Of a stretch of 64,000 bases of DNA, positions 45,549-57,935 are shown in pieces; position 1 is the stretch's first letter; every line of letters starts with the position of its first letter. The stretch is from Lineus longissimus. Lineage: Eukaryota > Nemertea > Pilidiophora > Heteronemertea > Lineidae. The notes under the pieces were generated by a model. It was given only the letters and a program-made list of their open reading frames with translations. It was not told the origin of the DNA and made no database searches. The stretch is taken from contig NC_088312.1 in assembly GCF_910592395.1 (NCBI RefSeq), forward strand, positions 9,982,001 to 10,046,000. The letters run 5' to 3'. The position numbers were made by a program, and so were the translations under genes.

Positions 45549-47595
45549 TCAATACTGGATGACTTGTGTGTGGCCGGCGTTTTGCACTCCATTGTTGTGC
45601 ATAATCACTGCACCACCTGAGGGTTTCCGGCAGCAGAGGACTTTGCTCGGGAGGACGATGAGCGTGATGGACAAAGCCAGGGCTATAAAGGCCAGTACAA
45701 GGAGAGCAATATTGGTGTAGAAAATGACCTGGAAGCGAAGAAAAACGAAACGATTAAGCTGTGCAAAGGGCATTATTGAGAAAATAAAGCCATTCCGTTA
45801 AATACAGCGAGAAGGAGGCGAGTGGGTGAAGCCTCAATTTCCCGGAATTGTTAACAAGTAGGCCGGGTCTATTTGGCAAGCCGCTCGCCGAACAGGCATC
45901 TTTTTTTGTCCTGTTTGGAGAGCCGCTTGTCGCTGTTTGCCAAGTAGTCACTTCCTAACAAGTAATGCTCCTTTGAGGAGTTTGAACAGCGCCGCGGTCG
46001 GCAGAAGTTTGAACAAAATTTCTACGTCATGAATATTTGCACGGGATTTTTTATGACAAAGGCTAAATGCTGGGCCCGGAAAGACGCCTGAATGATGATG
46101 CTGATGTTAGTCCCGCCTGCTGTATTTAGGCTATATTTGTATACTTACTGCGCCAATAACTTGTTGACCTACAGCCATCACCAATCCACCAGCAGCAACC
46201 CCAAGGCCCTTGACGATAACCTGCAATTGAGATTAGTGAAATAGATGACTTACTGTGCTTATATCGGGGCTCATATTTCGAGAAGAATAACATAAAGGTG
46301 CATGGCATGTGAAATCAATGATTTGACATTCAGTGTTTTACATCAAAGAATTGGTGATTTTTAAAACCTTTTGTTGGACGCATTTCTTCTCACCCTTGAT
46401 GTCAAAAGGAACATGAATGTTGTTAGACATCACCTTTATGCACTTAACAAGTTTAATGTTTAATGTTGGGTTTGAAGTCTTCGTCAAAAACTTCTTGACT
46501 TTTAAGTGTCCATGGCATATTCACAGCAAGGAGGATCCGTGACATTCATTGAACTCGTTTTCTCAGTTTTGATGTTCAATAGTTGTTTTCCAAATATTTC
46601 GTCAAGGTCAAATCGATTTTTGGTTCACATGGCCACCATCAAAACGTTTTACCCATTTCTGGCCAGTGTTTATATTCTACGACATAATTAGCTTGAAAGA
46701 GGGCATAAATAATTAGCACCCATCAAAATACAATAAGAGCAGCTTTCGTAATCACAAGAACTGTTGTTGTCTGTTGCTAAGGAACCTTAAATGCTGTCTG
46801 AATAATTAACCATGATCACAGTCATTTTTTACCATTGTATTTTGTGTATAAATAACTTCTACAACCTATCCATATTAACCTTGGTCAGTCAGTAAGTTAC
46901 GGTAGCGTAGTTGGCCATGGCTAGCATGAACAGCGACCTTCTTTTTCTCATGTACGGAAGACCCAAGATGTCCTTCTTGAATGCCATGAAAATCTCTTAA
47001 ACCGCCCTCGAAGCGGCGAACGCATTTGGTCCATGGCCTTTGCATGCTGGTCTCAGACCGCTTCGAAAAGAGGTTCAACTACTTTCACGCGACACTTTAA
47101 AAAGCTCCCTGACAGTCGAACCAACACAAATATATAGAATTTTTATTGTTGTTCGGTGAAACTGGAACCCGTACGTGTAACCCAAGACAGCCATCACTTC
47201 CGACCAGCCCCCCCCCCCCCCCCCAACAACCCTCCTATCTAACTTACCTGAACGAAAGCGCAGATAAGACAGAAGATGGCGAAAATAAGACAGGCGATCG
47301 CACAGCCCTTGTTGTCCTGTTTTCTAGCTCCACCCCCAGCAGCAAGAGCCCCAACAATCAAGTAGAGGATGAATGCAGCAATGGCTTGGGTGTCCCAAAC
47401 CACCGTCGTGAGCACCCCCACTACTACGAACACGATCAAGTTGACGATGGCAATGACGATCATAAATGCGCCGGGGCAGACTCCTCCGGGGATGCGGTAG
47501 TCGGCGTTCGGGTCCTCTCCCTGGTTTATCACGACTACGGTGGGTTGATTAGGCTGCTGGACGCCGGGGTACACCTTGTTGCCTTCCGTGTTCAT
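45549..47595 (-). CDS. Four-transmembrane protein A (tetraspan, MS4A/MARVEL-like topology)
   Basis: Coding exons 47248..47595, 46149..46220 and 45549..45728, all junctions phase 0 with GT..AG, 199 residues. The acceptor just before the ATG (CTTTCAG, exon from 47600) implies a 5' UTR exon, probably ending at 48605. The N-terminus is Pro/Gln/Asn-rich and cytosolic (PGVQQPNQPTVVVINQG). Four hydrophobic segments follow: AFMIVIAIVNLIVFVVVGVL, AAFILYLIVGALAAG, CAIACLIFAIFCLICAFVQ, and in the last exon NIALLVLAFIALALSITLIV. A juxtamembrane CC (KVLCC) could be palmitoylated. Topology and exon plan match two other genes in this window (54234 and 56632). I cannot assign a named family, and function is unknown. 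Confidence 0.78.
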
Positions 47596-48604
47596 TTTAT
47601 CTGAAAGTTGGGGACGTGAGGCGTTTTGAAATGGTTTTTTTTCATAAGAAATTATTACAATGTATGACAAAACAATGTTTCTTGGTGATTGGGTGTCAGA
47701 ATTCACGGATGATCCTTTTGAGACTGAAACTAAAATGTCAGTTCGTCCTCCAACACAACATTCACTATCATATCAAACGTAAATGTTGTTGCATGAGTAT
47801 GCATACTGATGAAAAGCGCACGTAAAGATTGGTAGGTCTACACAAATTGCGGTCGCTTTCATGTTTAAAAAAGCCAAGATATAACGTTTTTCTGTTTTAA
47901 TGATCAGAATGTAGGCATAAATCTACATGAATAGACCATTTCATTTCAAGAACCTCTACTTGCAACCCCCTTCCATGTTTTAGCTGTTGACGAATAAGTG
48001 AGATTGTCCCGAATTTTAACCAGGTTTTTCACCACTCGCTCCAAGTGCTATAAACTGAACAGTGCAACTGTAAACTGCTGACGACTAAGGAACAATACAC
48101 ATTAGTAGCGAGTGATAAACAATATTAGATAAATGAATTAACATTTCAAATAGAGTTCATGACTTTGCCTTCATCCTAGTACTGAAATTGAATGTAACTT
48201 CGATTTAACTGAAAACGTTTTCCAATATGAACCATCTTCATGCTGTAAAATAACATCTCAAAATGTTCACCGAAATCTTTAAGTTTTTGCGTATTGTGGC
48301 CTATTGACTACAACGATAGTATACTGCACGATTTCATCACTTCTCCCTAAACTGGCATGGTTTTAAATTCAAAATATTCTGACCAAAAAGTTACCAGCAT
48401 GAGTTCAGATAGATCTAAGTCCAGTGATGCTGGTGTCAGACCCGGAGTCGTATAGTTATACAGAAAACAGACACCCCAGTAACATTGATTAACCAACGCT
48501 AAATGGTCGAAACCTATAATATCCCGAAAAGATTGACGCAAACTCAACACTAGGTCTGTCTTCTCTATTAAGTGTGAAACATGAATTAAAGAACAAGAAC
48601 TTAC

Positions 48605-48665
48605 CTGTTTCTGAGGTATAACTTAACTTGTGTAAGCTATCCTAACTAACTAAGCGTAATACTGG
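48605..48665 (-). other. Probable 5' UTR exon of tetraspan gene A
   Basis: A strong donor (AAACAG-GTAAGTTC) ends at 48605 on the minus strand. It lies the right distance below a TATA box and pairs with the acceptor at 47601. The 5' end near 48665 is estimated from the TATA position. Confidence 0.5.
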
Positions 48666-48685
48666 ATAGGAATGCGTCGTTTTCC

Positions 48686-48696
48686 TTATATATATA
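48686..48696 (-). promoter_or_regulatory. TATA box of tetraspan gene A
   Basis: On the minus strand TATATATAAGG lies about 25-30 bp upstream of the inferred transcription start. It is one of few clear TATA boxes in the window. Confidence 0.5.
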
Positions 48697-48699
48697 CAC

Positions 48700-49667
48700 A
48701 GTGATCTTCGGGTAACGTTGGAGACGGATAAACAGACGTATGCCATTCATTCGTTCATGGTAGCCCGAGAAGGTTCCGGTGAGGGAACCAATAATTGCCA
48801 CAGTATATATGTAGCGCATCAAAGAAAATTAAAGAGTAGGGCCACCGAGGTATTGGTTAGTGCTATGGTAACATTGATCAATGGCCGGTATCTGCGTTCG
48901 AACTGTTATGTGATCAATATATCCCATGAGGATCATTTGTTAAGGGGTTTCTCCGTCGTAAGAAGAAGAATCCCCTGGTCTGTGCAAACATGGACTATCA
49001 AAAGGTAATGGACACGTCATGTGTAGTTCCGAAGCGATCAAAATGAGATGCAAAAGAGAAAGGCATCTAGTATACCGCAGGCAATGTTGAAGGAAATATT
49101 CAGGCGTATACGTGCATATCTTAACTAAAATGCGAGAGATAATGCCGTATATAAAGGTTTCTTAATGTGTCCCTTATTTCAGTGTTACAAGGGAACACAG
49201 ATAAGGCGTCACTCCTGTGTTCTACTAAGCGTTCCTTGAACACGAAGGGGAACAGTCAGACGTGGAAACACTAAAGGAAAACATGCCGCCATGCCGTTGG
49301 GATGACTCAGAAACGGCAACACTCAAAAACGTCACACCGGGCCAGACTTCCACCCTTACCATGTGTACATCGTATTTTTTAAAGCAATTCATCATAATAT
49401 TCTAACTTTGCGATGGTATCTTTATGTCATTTAGGAATTGAGCTCCCGATGATAGCAACTCAACAACGCAGTCCGAAAGCAGCACACAACAAAAATAAAC
49501 ACTAGCTCAAATTAATACTTTAGTATGTTTATTGCTATTAATAAAAACTGTGCTGAAAAATGCAGCATTATACATGGTAGTTACATCAGAGGTGACCCGC
49601 GGCCAAGAACTAGGTCGACGACTGTTTTTGCGCGGCAGATACCGCCCTCCGATCCCCTAGATATTAC
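48700..49667. other. Intergenic region upstream of tetraspan gene A
   Basis: No exon or element recognised until the 9-bp target site (49659-49667) of the Mutator-like element. Confidence 0.4.
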
Positions 49668-49978
49668 CGGCTGTTATAAAACGCGGATTCCGCGGAAATC
49701 CGCGGAAAAATCTAACTTGGCTACAGGGTGGCTACCTGAACCGCAGGTGAGAGTTTTTCATATTAGTAGTGTGCATTGTTGTGGGCATGAAGTACTCCTG
49801 GTGACAAGGTCGTTGGGAATCCCCGTTATATGGTGCGCTGTATGCGCCGTAAATCACAAGCACCTTGTAGTTTGAAATAAACTTATACTCTAGACGGGCC
49901 GCGAAGTAAGTTTTTGTGATTGCTTAAAATAGACTCCGATGTGCAGTCGCATATGGTTGGTTAGGTTCGAGCTGCAAG

Positions 49979-50391
49979 GAGATTGTCCTAAAACATTTTC
50001 GTAGACCAGAATTCAGTTCGTCATCGACTTATATTTGAAGGAGGCATATACCGTAACGTACATCAATCCGGGCATCAATCACACTTGAAAGCAGCCTCGT
50101 AATGTGTTCCGTTAGGGATGGAACCACGGTGGTGTCGAAGATAACATGCAAAGTTTATCAACACCAAGAAAAAAAGAGGGAAGAGTCGATCGGAATGGCA
50201 TGAATGGCGCTCCAGAGGATTAAAATCTGACCGATGAAATGTGCAGATAACTGGTAGTTCTTGCCTCCGATTTATGATTTATGTTGTTATTTGTATACAA
50301 TATAATTATCATTAAATATCATGCGCGTATTTACTGGTGGCTTTGTGATTTTTCCGAGGATTTCCGCGGAATCCGCGTTTTATAACAGCCG
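49979..50391. repeat. 413-bp direct repeat unit, copy 1 (copy 2: 50392-50717 plus 51794-51898)
   Basis: Copy 1 runs from GAGATTGTCCTAAAACATTT to the CAGCCG end. Copy 2 starts immediately after it, is ~98% identical by eye (one T/G, one small deletion in an A-run, an AC loss) and resumes at ATCATTAAATATCATGCGCG after the insertion. Confidence 0.9.
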
Positions 50392-50717
50392 GAGATTGTC
50401 CTAAAACATTTTCGTAGACCAGAATTCAGTTCGTCATCGACGTATATTTGAAGGAGGCATATACCGTAACGTACATCAATCCGGGCATCAATCACACTTG
50501 AAAGCAGCCTCGTAATGTGTTCCGTTAGGGAGGGAACCACGGTGGTGTCGAAGATAACATGCAAAGTTTATCAACACCAAGTAAAAAGAGGGAAGAGTCG
50601 ATCGGAATGGCATGAATGGCGCTCCAGAGGATTAAAATCTGACCGATGAAATGTGCAGATAACTGGTAGTTCTTGCCTCCGATTTATGATTTATGTTGTT
50701 ATTTGTATAATATAATT

Positions 50718-51793
50718 AATATGTAAAGTCAAGGACTTAGTGAGCCCCCCTTTAGGTCGGGGGAGCTCCCCCGAACCCCCCTACGAGCATATGTTAAGTG
50801 CAAGCTCTAACAACTACAGCTGTTACAATGGGGGGACACCCCCCAAACCCCCCCTCCGTCGACATAGGTTTTTACCAGTGCGTTGGGGGGAAGCTCCCCC
50901 CAAACCCCCCCCCGGTGGACAGTCAACTAGCCCTTCTGTGTCATACTGCTGGAGGGGGGTGCGATGGGACCATCCGATCCATATAGTTCCTTCCGACACA
51001 TTTTTGTTTTGGTAATGTAATACATTGTGATTGTCCTTATTCACGGGAATCGGGCGTTTCCAGTGATATACGACACAAATAGGTTGTCCTCATGCATTCA
51101 CTTTGGAAACGCATTTTGAAATAGATGTTACGTCCTGTTAATGGGGCACGTCATCATCGCGTACATTTGGGGAAAACTCCCTAACGAGACCGGAGCAGAC
51201 GGCTGAAAGTAGTTTAATTATTGGCCGCTAGGGTGCAGAATGTCGCTCACCCGAATTTTTCACGCAACTTTTGCTAAATAGAACTAGTTCTAGTTTGTGA
51301 TTCATTTTGATACTTCAGATTTGGGCAGAAGACCAATATAACTTAGTCGTCAGTGTGGTTTTAAGCTGGAAAAACGTATTTGTTTTTCTTAAAGTGCCTT
51401 TTTTGGACGGGTGTGTGCGATTGTTTTGTTTTTATGTCACGTGATCTCGATCATGTCGACACAAAATTGAAATAAACCACCCTTTTCTGTCATTATTTAG
51501 GACGGATATTTCTCTAATAAAAATATTAATATAATTGGCCAATTTCTTAGGCATATGATGTAGCGAATTCCCATGAAGATTTAAATTAATTTAAATTAAT
51601 TTCAACCAATGGGATAGCAACCACCACCGGAAGATCGCGGAGAAATCGGTAAACTCAACGGAGTTAATTCAGAAAAATACCCAAAAAAAATTGTTTGTAG
51701 GATATACAATAGTTACTCTCTTTATTTCTCATCAAATCAGTATATACTCCCACACACACGTGTATCTTAAGAGCCCCTCCTAAAGGGGGGCTT
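50718..51793. mobile_element. Nested ~1.08-kb insertion with short inverted ends
   Basis: It interrupts copy 2 of the 413-bp unit. AGCCCCCCTTTAGG near the left (50743-50756) is matched by the inverted CCTAAAGGGGGGCT at the right (51779-51792). The left half has GGGGGAGCTCCCCC-type palindromes and repeated GGGG/CCCC blocks spaced through ~200 bp. There is no coding frame; the proline-rich frames over the C-runs are artefacts. The exact left boundary is uncertain by ~25 bp. Confidence 0.6.
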
Positions 51794-51898
51794 ATCATTA
51801 AATATCATGCGCGTATTTACTGGTGGCTTTGTGATTTTTCCGAGGATTTCCGCGGAATCCGCGAGGATTTCCGCGGAATCCGCGTTTTATAACAGCCG

Positions 51899-52274
51899 AG
51901 ATATTACATTATCCACTAATCATCGTCGAATCGTTTGACGCCAGTATTCCGCGGCATGGACGCCACAAGTCTTCGCCCCGCCCAATTTTGTCTGGCTTTA
52001 ATTACTTTCGTCCTATAACAAAACACAGCATGGAGGATGCACTGCATACAAGCGACGGCCTTGGGGGTCACTGGGCACATCTTCCTGGTGAAGGGACCGG
52101 CGGGTGACCTGCTACAGGATTCTACATGACTGTCAATGACACACACCGAAATATCGTCACGGTATTATATGTATTAAGAAGCATTTATTGAAACAGAAAT
52201 ATATTGCGTTCGACATTACAAAACAACTTAATGAAAAGTCGATTTTTTACTCGAAACTTTTTTTTCCATACAAT
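51899..52274. other. Spacer after the Mutator-like element
   Basis: The first nine bases are the right target duplication. Beyond it I see no exon or motif. Confidence 0.4.
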
Positions 52275-52898
52275 CTAGTGAACCTCCTCATACTCAATAT
52301 CTGAATATTGGACTGGGCATGTTGAGGTAGATGTTTGGCCATCACGAGCAATCTGAACTCTCTGGTTGGCCTGCTTCCGTACTGCTCCGACCAGGCCCAG
52401 AATCCCAGAATGATTAACTCTGGGTAGAAAATGCTGGTGGCGCCAATTCAGATGAAAGCTATGAAGTTAGACGGCGACCAAGATTAGAGGAATGGCGGGA
52501 ATCTTCGCCTGGGGCACTATCCATTTGGTCTGCACCACTGGGTATACTGTGAACGGCTGGCGTACGGCAGATTAGGGTACCCTTGATCGTACTGTACAAT
52601 GGCTTGCCGTTGCCCATACAGCGGCATCCTGAGATACAGGTTTTTGATACTCCTACATCGTATACAAAAATTTGAAATATCGAGAGGCCGGCGGGGTATA
52701 TTTAAAACCACTGATTACGTCAGGATGATACAGCGGTGGCTGTTGCTCATATTGCGGTGGCTGCTGACCCGCCAGTATAGTGATGCTGGCCAGGCTGGGG
52801 CTGCGCATAGTTCCCTTGCGGTGCCGGCCCATTGCTGGCCAACTATATGGCATCGCCAGGTTCCGGGTGTTCTTCAGTCTTTCCATTCTCACTCAAAC
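52275..52898 (-). pseudogene. Decayed gene-like locus with Pro/Gln/Tyr-rich N-terminus
   Basis: On the minus strand an acceptor-like CTTTCAG at 52899 leads into GLSENGKTEEHPEPGDA, then an in-frame stop. After that come NYAQPQPGQHHYTGG, a frameshift to GQQPPQYEQQPPLYHPD, further breaks, YGQRQAIVQYDQGYPNLPYA, and finally GILGLVGAVRKQANQRV with an acidic Tyr-rich end YSDIEYEEVH and TAG. Coding-like pieces lie in different frames separated by stops, so it looks like a pseudogene of a small membrane protein with a P/Q/Y-rich cytosolic head. Its place in the tetraspan cluster and the VGA..RKQ resemblance to gene A suggest, weakly, a fourth family member. Confidence 0.45.
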
Positions 52899-54233
52899 CT
52901 GAAAGAACACAAATTGAAATACCAATACTGGATCTCCAACTATTATACGTCATGACAAAATAAAGCATCTAATACAGGAAACTCAACCAATTATTTGTTG
53001 ACAATCTGGAGGCGTCTCGAACATAATCACACTCCATCTCGATCGGTTACATCCCGAACACCTACCACGACATCTTCCGTGTAAAGTGAACTCGATGAAA
53101 CTCCGTTGTACATTGTGCCAGTGGCAGTCCATCATTACTCGACTAATTGGGGTTGTTCACTCCAATTTTTTAATCAGTTAAGTGACATTCCCAATGCTGC
53201 TCACCCAAAATTTATCACTGCACTTCGATGTTTTTGAGAATCTAAACTTTGCTTATGAAAAGCTTCTGAGTGGGAGCAAACTGTGGCTGTAAAGGTACAG
53301 GTATGTACCGCTCCGACTCATTCTTATACATGTATAGCAAATATCGCACAGCCGTTGTGTTTTCTTTTAATTTTCACGACCGTCACCAAACAGGACACAG
53401 CAAACAGAATAGTTATGCAATTGAATATCAATTCTGACACAGCGCCAGTGAAAAACGACCAAAGCTTGTTCTACTATTACCGTTTATGTACATAACAATA
53501 TCATGTACCTCGTAGTTTTTAGACGTCCGCCTCGTGAACGAAGGTCGTAGGTGCGGCCGTTTGGTTATCCGTCAGCTACATGTAGTTAAATATAGTGTAT
53601 ACTGCCTTCTAGACTCGAGCTGAAAGTAAAAATTGTCTCATAAGCCAAAATCTAGCCAGCTTTTTAATTCAAAGGTTGTGCTTTAATAAATAAACTTAAC
53701 AATCACAACGCTTTAGCATGCGAGCATGTTATCGCGATTACATAATGTTGGATACGTAGTATAACACGATAACCCTGCTAAGGGTAACGTAAATCAAAAC
53801 ATTTACACAATGTATTATTCACTCACTTTGTGAACTTTCGGATAAGTGTGGTCATAAAGAACTACATTTGACCTGCTTAAAGTTCCTTAGCCAAGCCCAT
53901 TTATTTGAACCCAAGGATCAGAGAAGGAACACAGAGTACGTAAGTAAAGAACGTTCCACTCATGGATATCAGAAATCTCGAGTACCACATCAGCACGAGC
54001 AGTGTCACCTCGCAGAGACACGGCAGGCCAGTTAGCTTTATCAAATTTAATTGAAGGGCACACGGCCAAGACAAGGATATTTGTGTTACTCATCGCGGTG
54101 TCGGCATTAGCATGAATGCCTATTCCGTTATGCTCGTCATCTGGGATACCAATAATCAATTTTCGGGGACATATTTGATTGGTGATTCAGTGAAGCTAGC
54201 GTCAAGTCCTTTTCTTTTTTATCAGCCACCACC
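52899..54233. other. Intergenic region upstream of tetraspan gene B
   Basis: No exon supported. It should hold the promoter and the 5' UTR exon of gene B; an acceptor (TTTTTTATCAG) immediately precedes CCACCACCATG at 54234. The upstream donor was not identified. Confidence 0.4.
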
Positions 54234-55336
54234 ATGTCAAACAGATGCTGCGGATGTCCGGACCCGCGGTACAAAGTTTCCGTTGGACGCTGGCCAGGCG
54301 TCTTCATGATGCTGAACGTGATGGCACATTTGACATACTTCATCGTCATCGGCGTCCTAACGAAAAACGTGTGGCATCAGTACATGTGCCATGCCGCTGC
54401 TCAATTTCTGATTGTGGGAATCCTTCAATTCCTGCTGTCGTTTGAAAATTGCAGTTCATACACGATGGTACATGCCGCTATCATAAACCATGTGATTGCA
54501 GGTTGTCACACAATCGTGATGGTAAGTATATGTACATGTATTTACGGATAATATAAGCAGGAGCGAGGGAGACCTGATGGGGTGAACGCCGCTCATGTTC
54601 ATTGTATACAGGCCCTAAACTGGTGGTTCAGGAAAACAGAACTACACCGTATAGTGCAGTTATTATGCATCCAAATATCCAAGAAATATCCCAGTAGGGC
54701 AGTCTTGCGATGTCAAATATAGATACTTGGTCAAGACGAAAATTATCTTCGTTATGATCATCTACTCTGCTGGTGATCGACAGCTATCTTTCCCTGGCAT
54801 ACATATTACTGGCAAATCTTCATAAATTCGGTTTGTTCAAAGACGAATGTGTACATATACCCGAGATTAAAAGCGTTCATTCTTTCGTTTTCTTTTTCCT
54901 TTGCAGATCATTCTGACAATCTACCACCTCAGCACCAGCGCACAGACTTTATATATAAGCTACGTTACATCAGCATCTGTAAGTTCATGTAGACAAAGAA
55001 GCATTCGACTCCTGTTATCCATAACGCTCGGGCCGGGCCCAGTTGCTCAATGAGCGTTAGAGAAAAGTGTCAGTGTTAGCTTAACTCAGCGTTACCTCCT
55101 GCAGTAATTTCATTTACAATATTTGTAGTAGCGTTAGGACTTATACTTTAGGCGTGTATGTATCTATTTTTCAGGTAATCACTGGACTCGGTATACTTCT
55201 GATCCTGTTTAACGTGATCCACCTGGGACTTGCTGTGTTCTTAATCTATACCCACCTCAAGATGATATGTCCATCTAAGTTTGGGGGCAAAGTTGCGGAG
55301 ACAGATTCGGAGCCAAAGGCGCTCGAGCTAGCCTGA
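54234..55336 (+). CDS. Four-transmembrane protein B (paralogue of A and C)
   Basis: Exons 54234..54521, 54907..54978 and 55175..55336, all phase 0, 173 residues. The ATG has a strong context (CCACCACCATGT) right after an acceptor. The short head, SNRCCGCPDPRYKVSVGRWP, has a CC pair that could be palmitoylated. Membrane segments: GVFMMLNVMAHLTYFIVIGV, AAAQFLIVGILQFLLSF, HAAIINHVIAGCHTIVM plus the start of exon 2, and ITGLGILLILFNVIHLGLAV. The tail is polar and acidic (ETDSEPKALELA). The 72-bp middle exon is the same length as in gene A. It runs opposite to A and C. Function is unknown. Confidence 0.72.
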
Positions 55337-56631
55337 TATGTTGGCTATACCAGGCGTGGCTGGTTTTCTCCATCGCTCGGATGACAAGGAAAGGTGTGAC
55401 TTGGCAACCTGGACTCGGAGATCAGTGAATGACCTGTGCGCTTCCTTTACACTACAACGCAGGATTCGCAGCCCCTTTGAACGACTTTGTAAACGAAGTA
55501 TGCATCATCACATCCTACTATAAACCCAAACTTAAACTTTGTTCATCCAAGTCCTGTGCTAATTCATTTCGCGATACTCGTTAGTCTGCATCATTCATAA
55601 CTATATACATGTACATGTATAGTTGTAGTAAGAGGAATCGGGCTGATTTTAAAGAAAAGTCCGAAATGAAATACTTGTACATTCAAAAACTTAGTTCTAC
55701 TTCGTCGTTCGTAGCTCTTCGAAAGGCTGGCGAATCTGCCGATTTTCTCGCTCGTTGTAGGAGGCACTGGTAAACTCTGCCGATAGTGTAGTGCCGACAG
55801 TCAACTGGTAAACAGAATATTTTTTATAATGTTATTTTTTGTATGTATTACACTCTCTCTATGTTCTAGACCGCATGTTTTACTGATTATAAATTTTCAT
55901 ACTAAGTCTCATCAAACTGTAATTATCAGTTTGAGAGTAATAAAATTCTTTGTTATGCATGTTGTATTTGTATCGGTGTGCCGTATAGTAAGCGACACGT
56001 ATCGTATTGGAGGCTATGACCCGCTTACCAGGGATCTTAAGTGTCTTTAAATCAACTTTAACAAAAACTTCCCCGAAAACTCCGTAGGATGTGGACTAGC
56101 CTGGCGAAGATAACGTTTGTTTCGTGCCAACTTATCGAATATGGATGGAATCTCTACAAATCTGAAATCAATGTGTGGTGTGATTTGTCACTATCTGATC
56201 TTGTTCAAAGTGTTCTATTGGACTTGTCTATCCATGGAAATTGCTGTGAAATGAATCAAACAAAAGGATACTAATACGATTTCAATTACATGTATTTAAA
56301 ACATATTAATGGTGGCAATTCGAACTATCGATATGGGCACCAACAATAGACTTTCATCTATGGCGTATAACCAGATGGGCGCGGCTCAGGCGTCTAATTC
56401 GGCTTTAGTAAGTGTTTGCTCCAAATGGCACATGGCACATGGCTACATGATAATTCAGAAACGTTCTAAGATCAATGAATTTAGAGTATAGGAATTTTAG
56501 CTGAGAAAAGTAGGCCTAACAGCGTCTTCCGATCTTGCTTTTCTATGTCTTGGAAAGTCTCTGCAGGATCTCAAACATCTCCTCGGCATAAACCGCTCAC
56601 AGCGCCACCCGGATCCGCCCACGACTAGGTT
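55337..56631. other. Convergent intergenic region between tetraspan genes B and C
   Basis: 3' UTRs of two convergent genes; AT-rich, no further exon or element. Confidence 0.4.
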
Positions 56632-57935
56632 TTACTGTCTTTGGTAGGTGCCAGATCCCCTGCAGCAGCCACATACAACCTTGCTGGCGAACACCATCAG
56701 AATGAGCGATAGGACTGATGCTATCAAGGCGACAACAAGATTGGTAATAGCAAGCCCCGGCACGATCTGAAAAGATAACAAACTGGACAACAATTCTGCG
56801 GATAGAAAACCAAGGTGTGACAGGATATAAACAGCTCAGACCGTTGTCCACTTCATCGGGATACTTAGGCGCCACCAGTCACACCGCATCTGGTCCTGGA
56901 AAAACGACGTATACACTGTCCCAAATATGAAGAAATACACAGGCTGAAATACGACACTATATATGGATCATTCGCTCTAGTTCAAGGCAGCCGGATGTGG
57001 CCGCCCTAACATAACCGGTGACTTCACCCACGGCAGAGCGTGTGTCATAATCCGCACGCAGGTTGGTAAAATGAAGAAAAAAAATTCTCACTGTGTACAT
57101 GCACGTTGACGTACCCGATTTGCATCTAAATACCCTGCATAAAAAGAATATGATCAACGAATCAAAAATAGTTCCATCACAATTGACCATGGTGCAGATC
57201 AGTTGTACTTTGCCTGACGCATTGGGGAGCCAGTTTTAGCAAATGGTTCTGAGGTTCCTAATTTCCTAACTTACCGATAAACCCTGCATCGCATGGACAC
57301 GGTCGGGATGGAATGCCGTGAGTTTCAATATCATTGACATTTGATAAACTACTACGCCATAGATTATCATCTGTAACAGAAATGGAATATCGAGATGTTG
57401 TGCTGCATTACATCAATACATGTAAGGACATACCGTAGGTAAGGCCGCCAATTATCAAGTAAGATCGGATGCGTCACGTCAATACGGTACCCTACTGAGA
57501 ACTTCAATGCGCAAATGAAGGCAGCGTATTACCAAACCTATGCGATACTGATGAGGTTGGTAATGATGGTCATTGACCTAGCAGTTTAAATAAAAGAAAG
57601 AAAATGACTCTTACCTGAATAATGCTAAAAATAAGAGCGCCTACTGATGAGATAACAAGAAAGATGGGGACGCTCTGACTAGTTAATTTCTTTTTTGCGC
57701 CAACTATAGCAATGATGCTATAAGGAAGGAAGACAGCAAGTGCTATAGCGCTCCATGTGGCAAAACCTGTAAGAAGCACCCAGGTTAGAATGAGCGCAAT
57801 GCCATTGACAAGTGCTACAATAAGCAAGAGGATGCCAGGGACAAAAGCTTTTCGCATGGTGTAGCTCGGTTTGGAGAAGCCCCGGTCCTGGCCGACAGCG
57901 CCGTAAGCTGGTCCTTTTTCCATCTCGTTTTGCAT
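56632..57935 (-). CDS. Four-transmembrane protein C (paralogue of A and B)
   Basis: Exons 57615..57935, 57275..57370 and 56632..56766, all phase 0, 183 residues. An acceptor (CTTTTTCAG) precedes the ATG, so a 5' UTR exon exists; a donor at 58385 (CTTTTCAG-GTAAGTTC) is a good candidate, with a TATATA word at 58604-58609 further up. Head: QNEMEKGPAYGAVGQDRGF. Membrane segments: FVPGILLLIVALVNGIALIL, WSAIALAVFLPYSIIAIVG, VPIFLVISSVGALIFSIIQ, and in exon 3 LAITNLVVALIASVLSLILM. SKVVCGCCRG after the last segment parallels SKVLCCRK of gene A. A shared exon plan and this motif support common descent. Function is unknown. Confidence 0.76.

Larger units (their letters stand above)
49668..51898. mobile_element. 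Mutator-like / foldback DNA element with 9-bp target duplication
   Basis: The left terminus CGGCTGTTATAAAACGCGG (49668) is repeated inverted at the right end (51898); terminal repeats extend about 45 bp and are rich in GGATTCCGCGG palindromes. AGATATTAC flanks both sides (49659-49667 and 51899-51907), a 9-bp target duplication typical of Mutator-like elements. Inside are two direct copies of a 413-bp unit (49979-50391, and 50392 onward), the second split by another insertion. Each unit ends with the terminal sequence, so the right end has been duplicated. No transposase is encoded. Confidence 0.8.

Noticed and set aside
50740-51015. Pro-rich frames over C-runs
   Set aside because: They arise from the G/C palindromes of the nested element; no exon signals.
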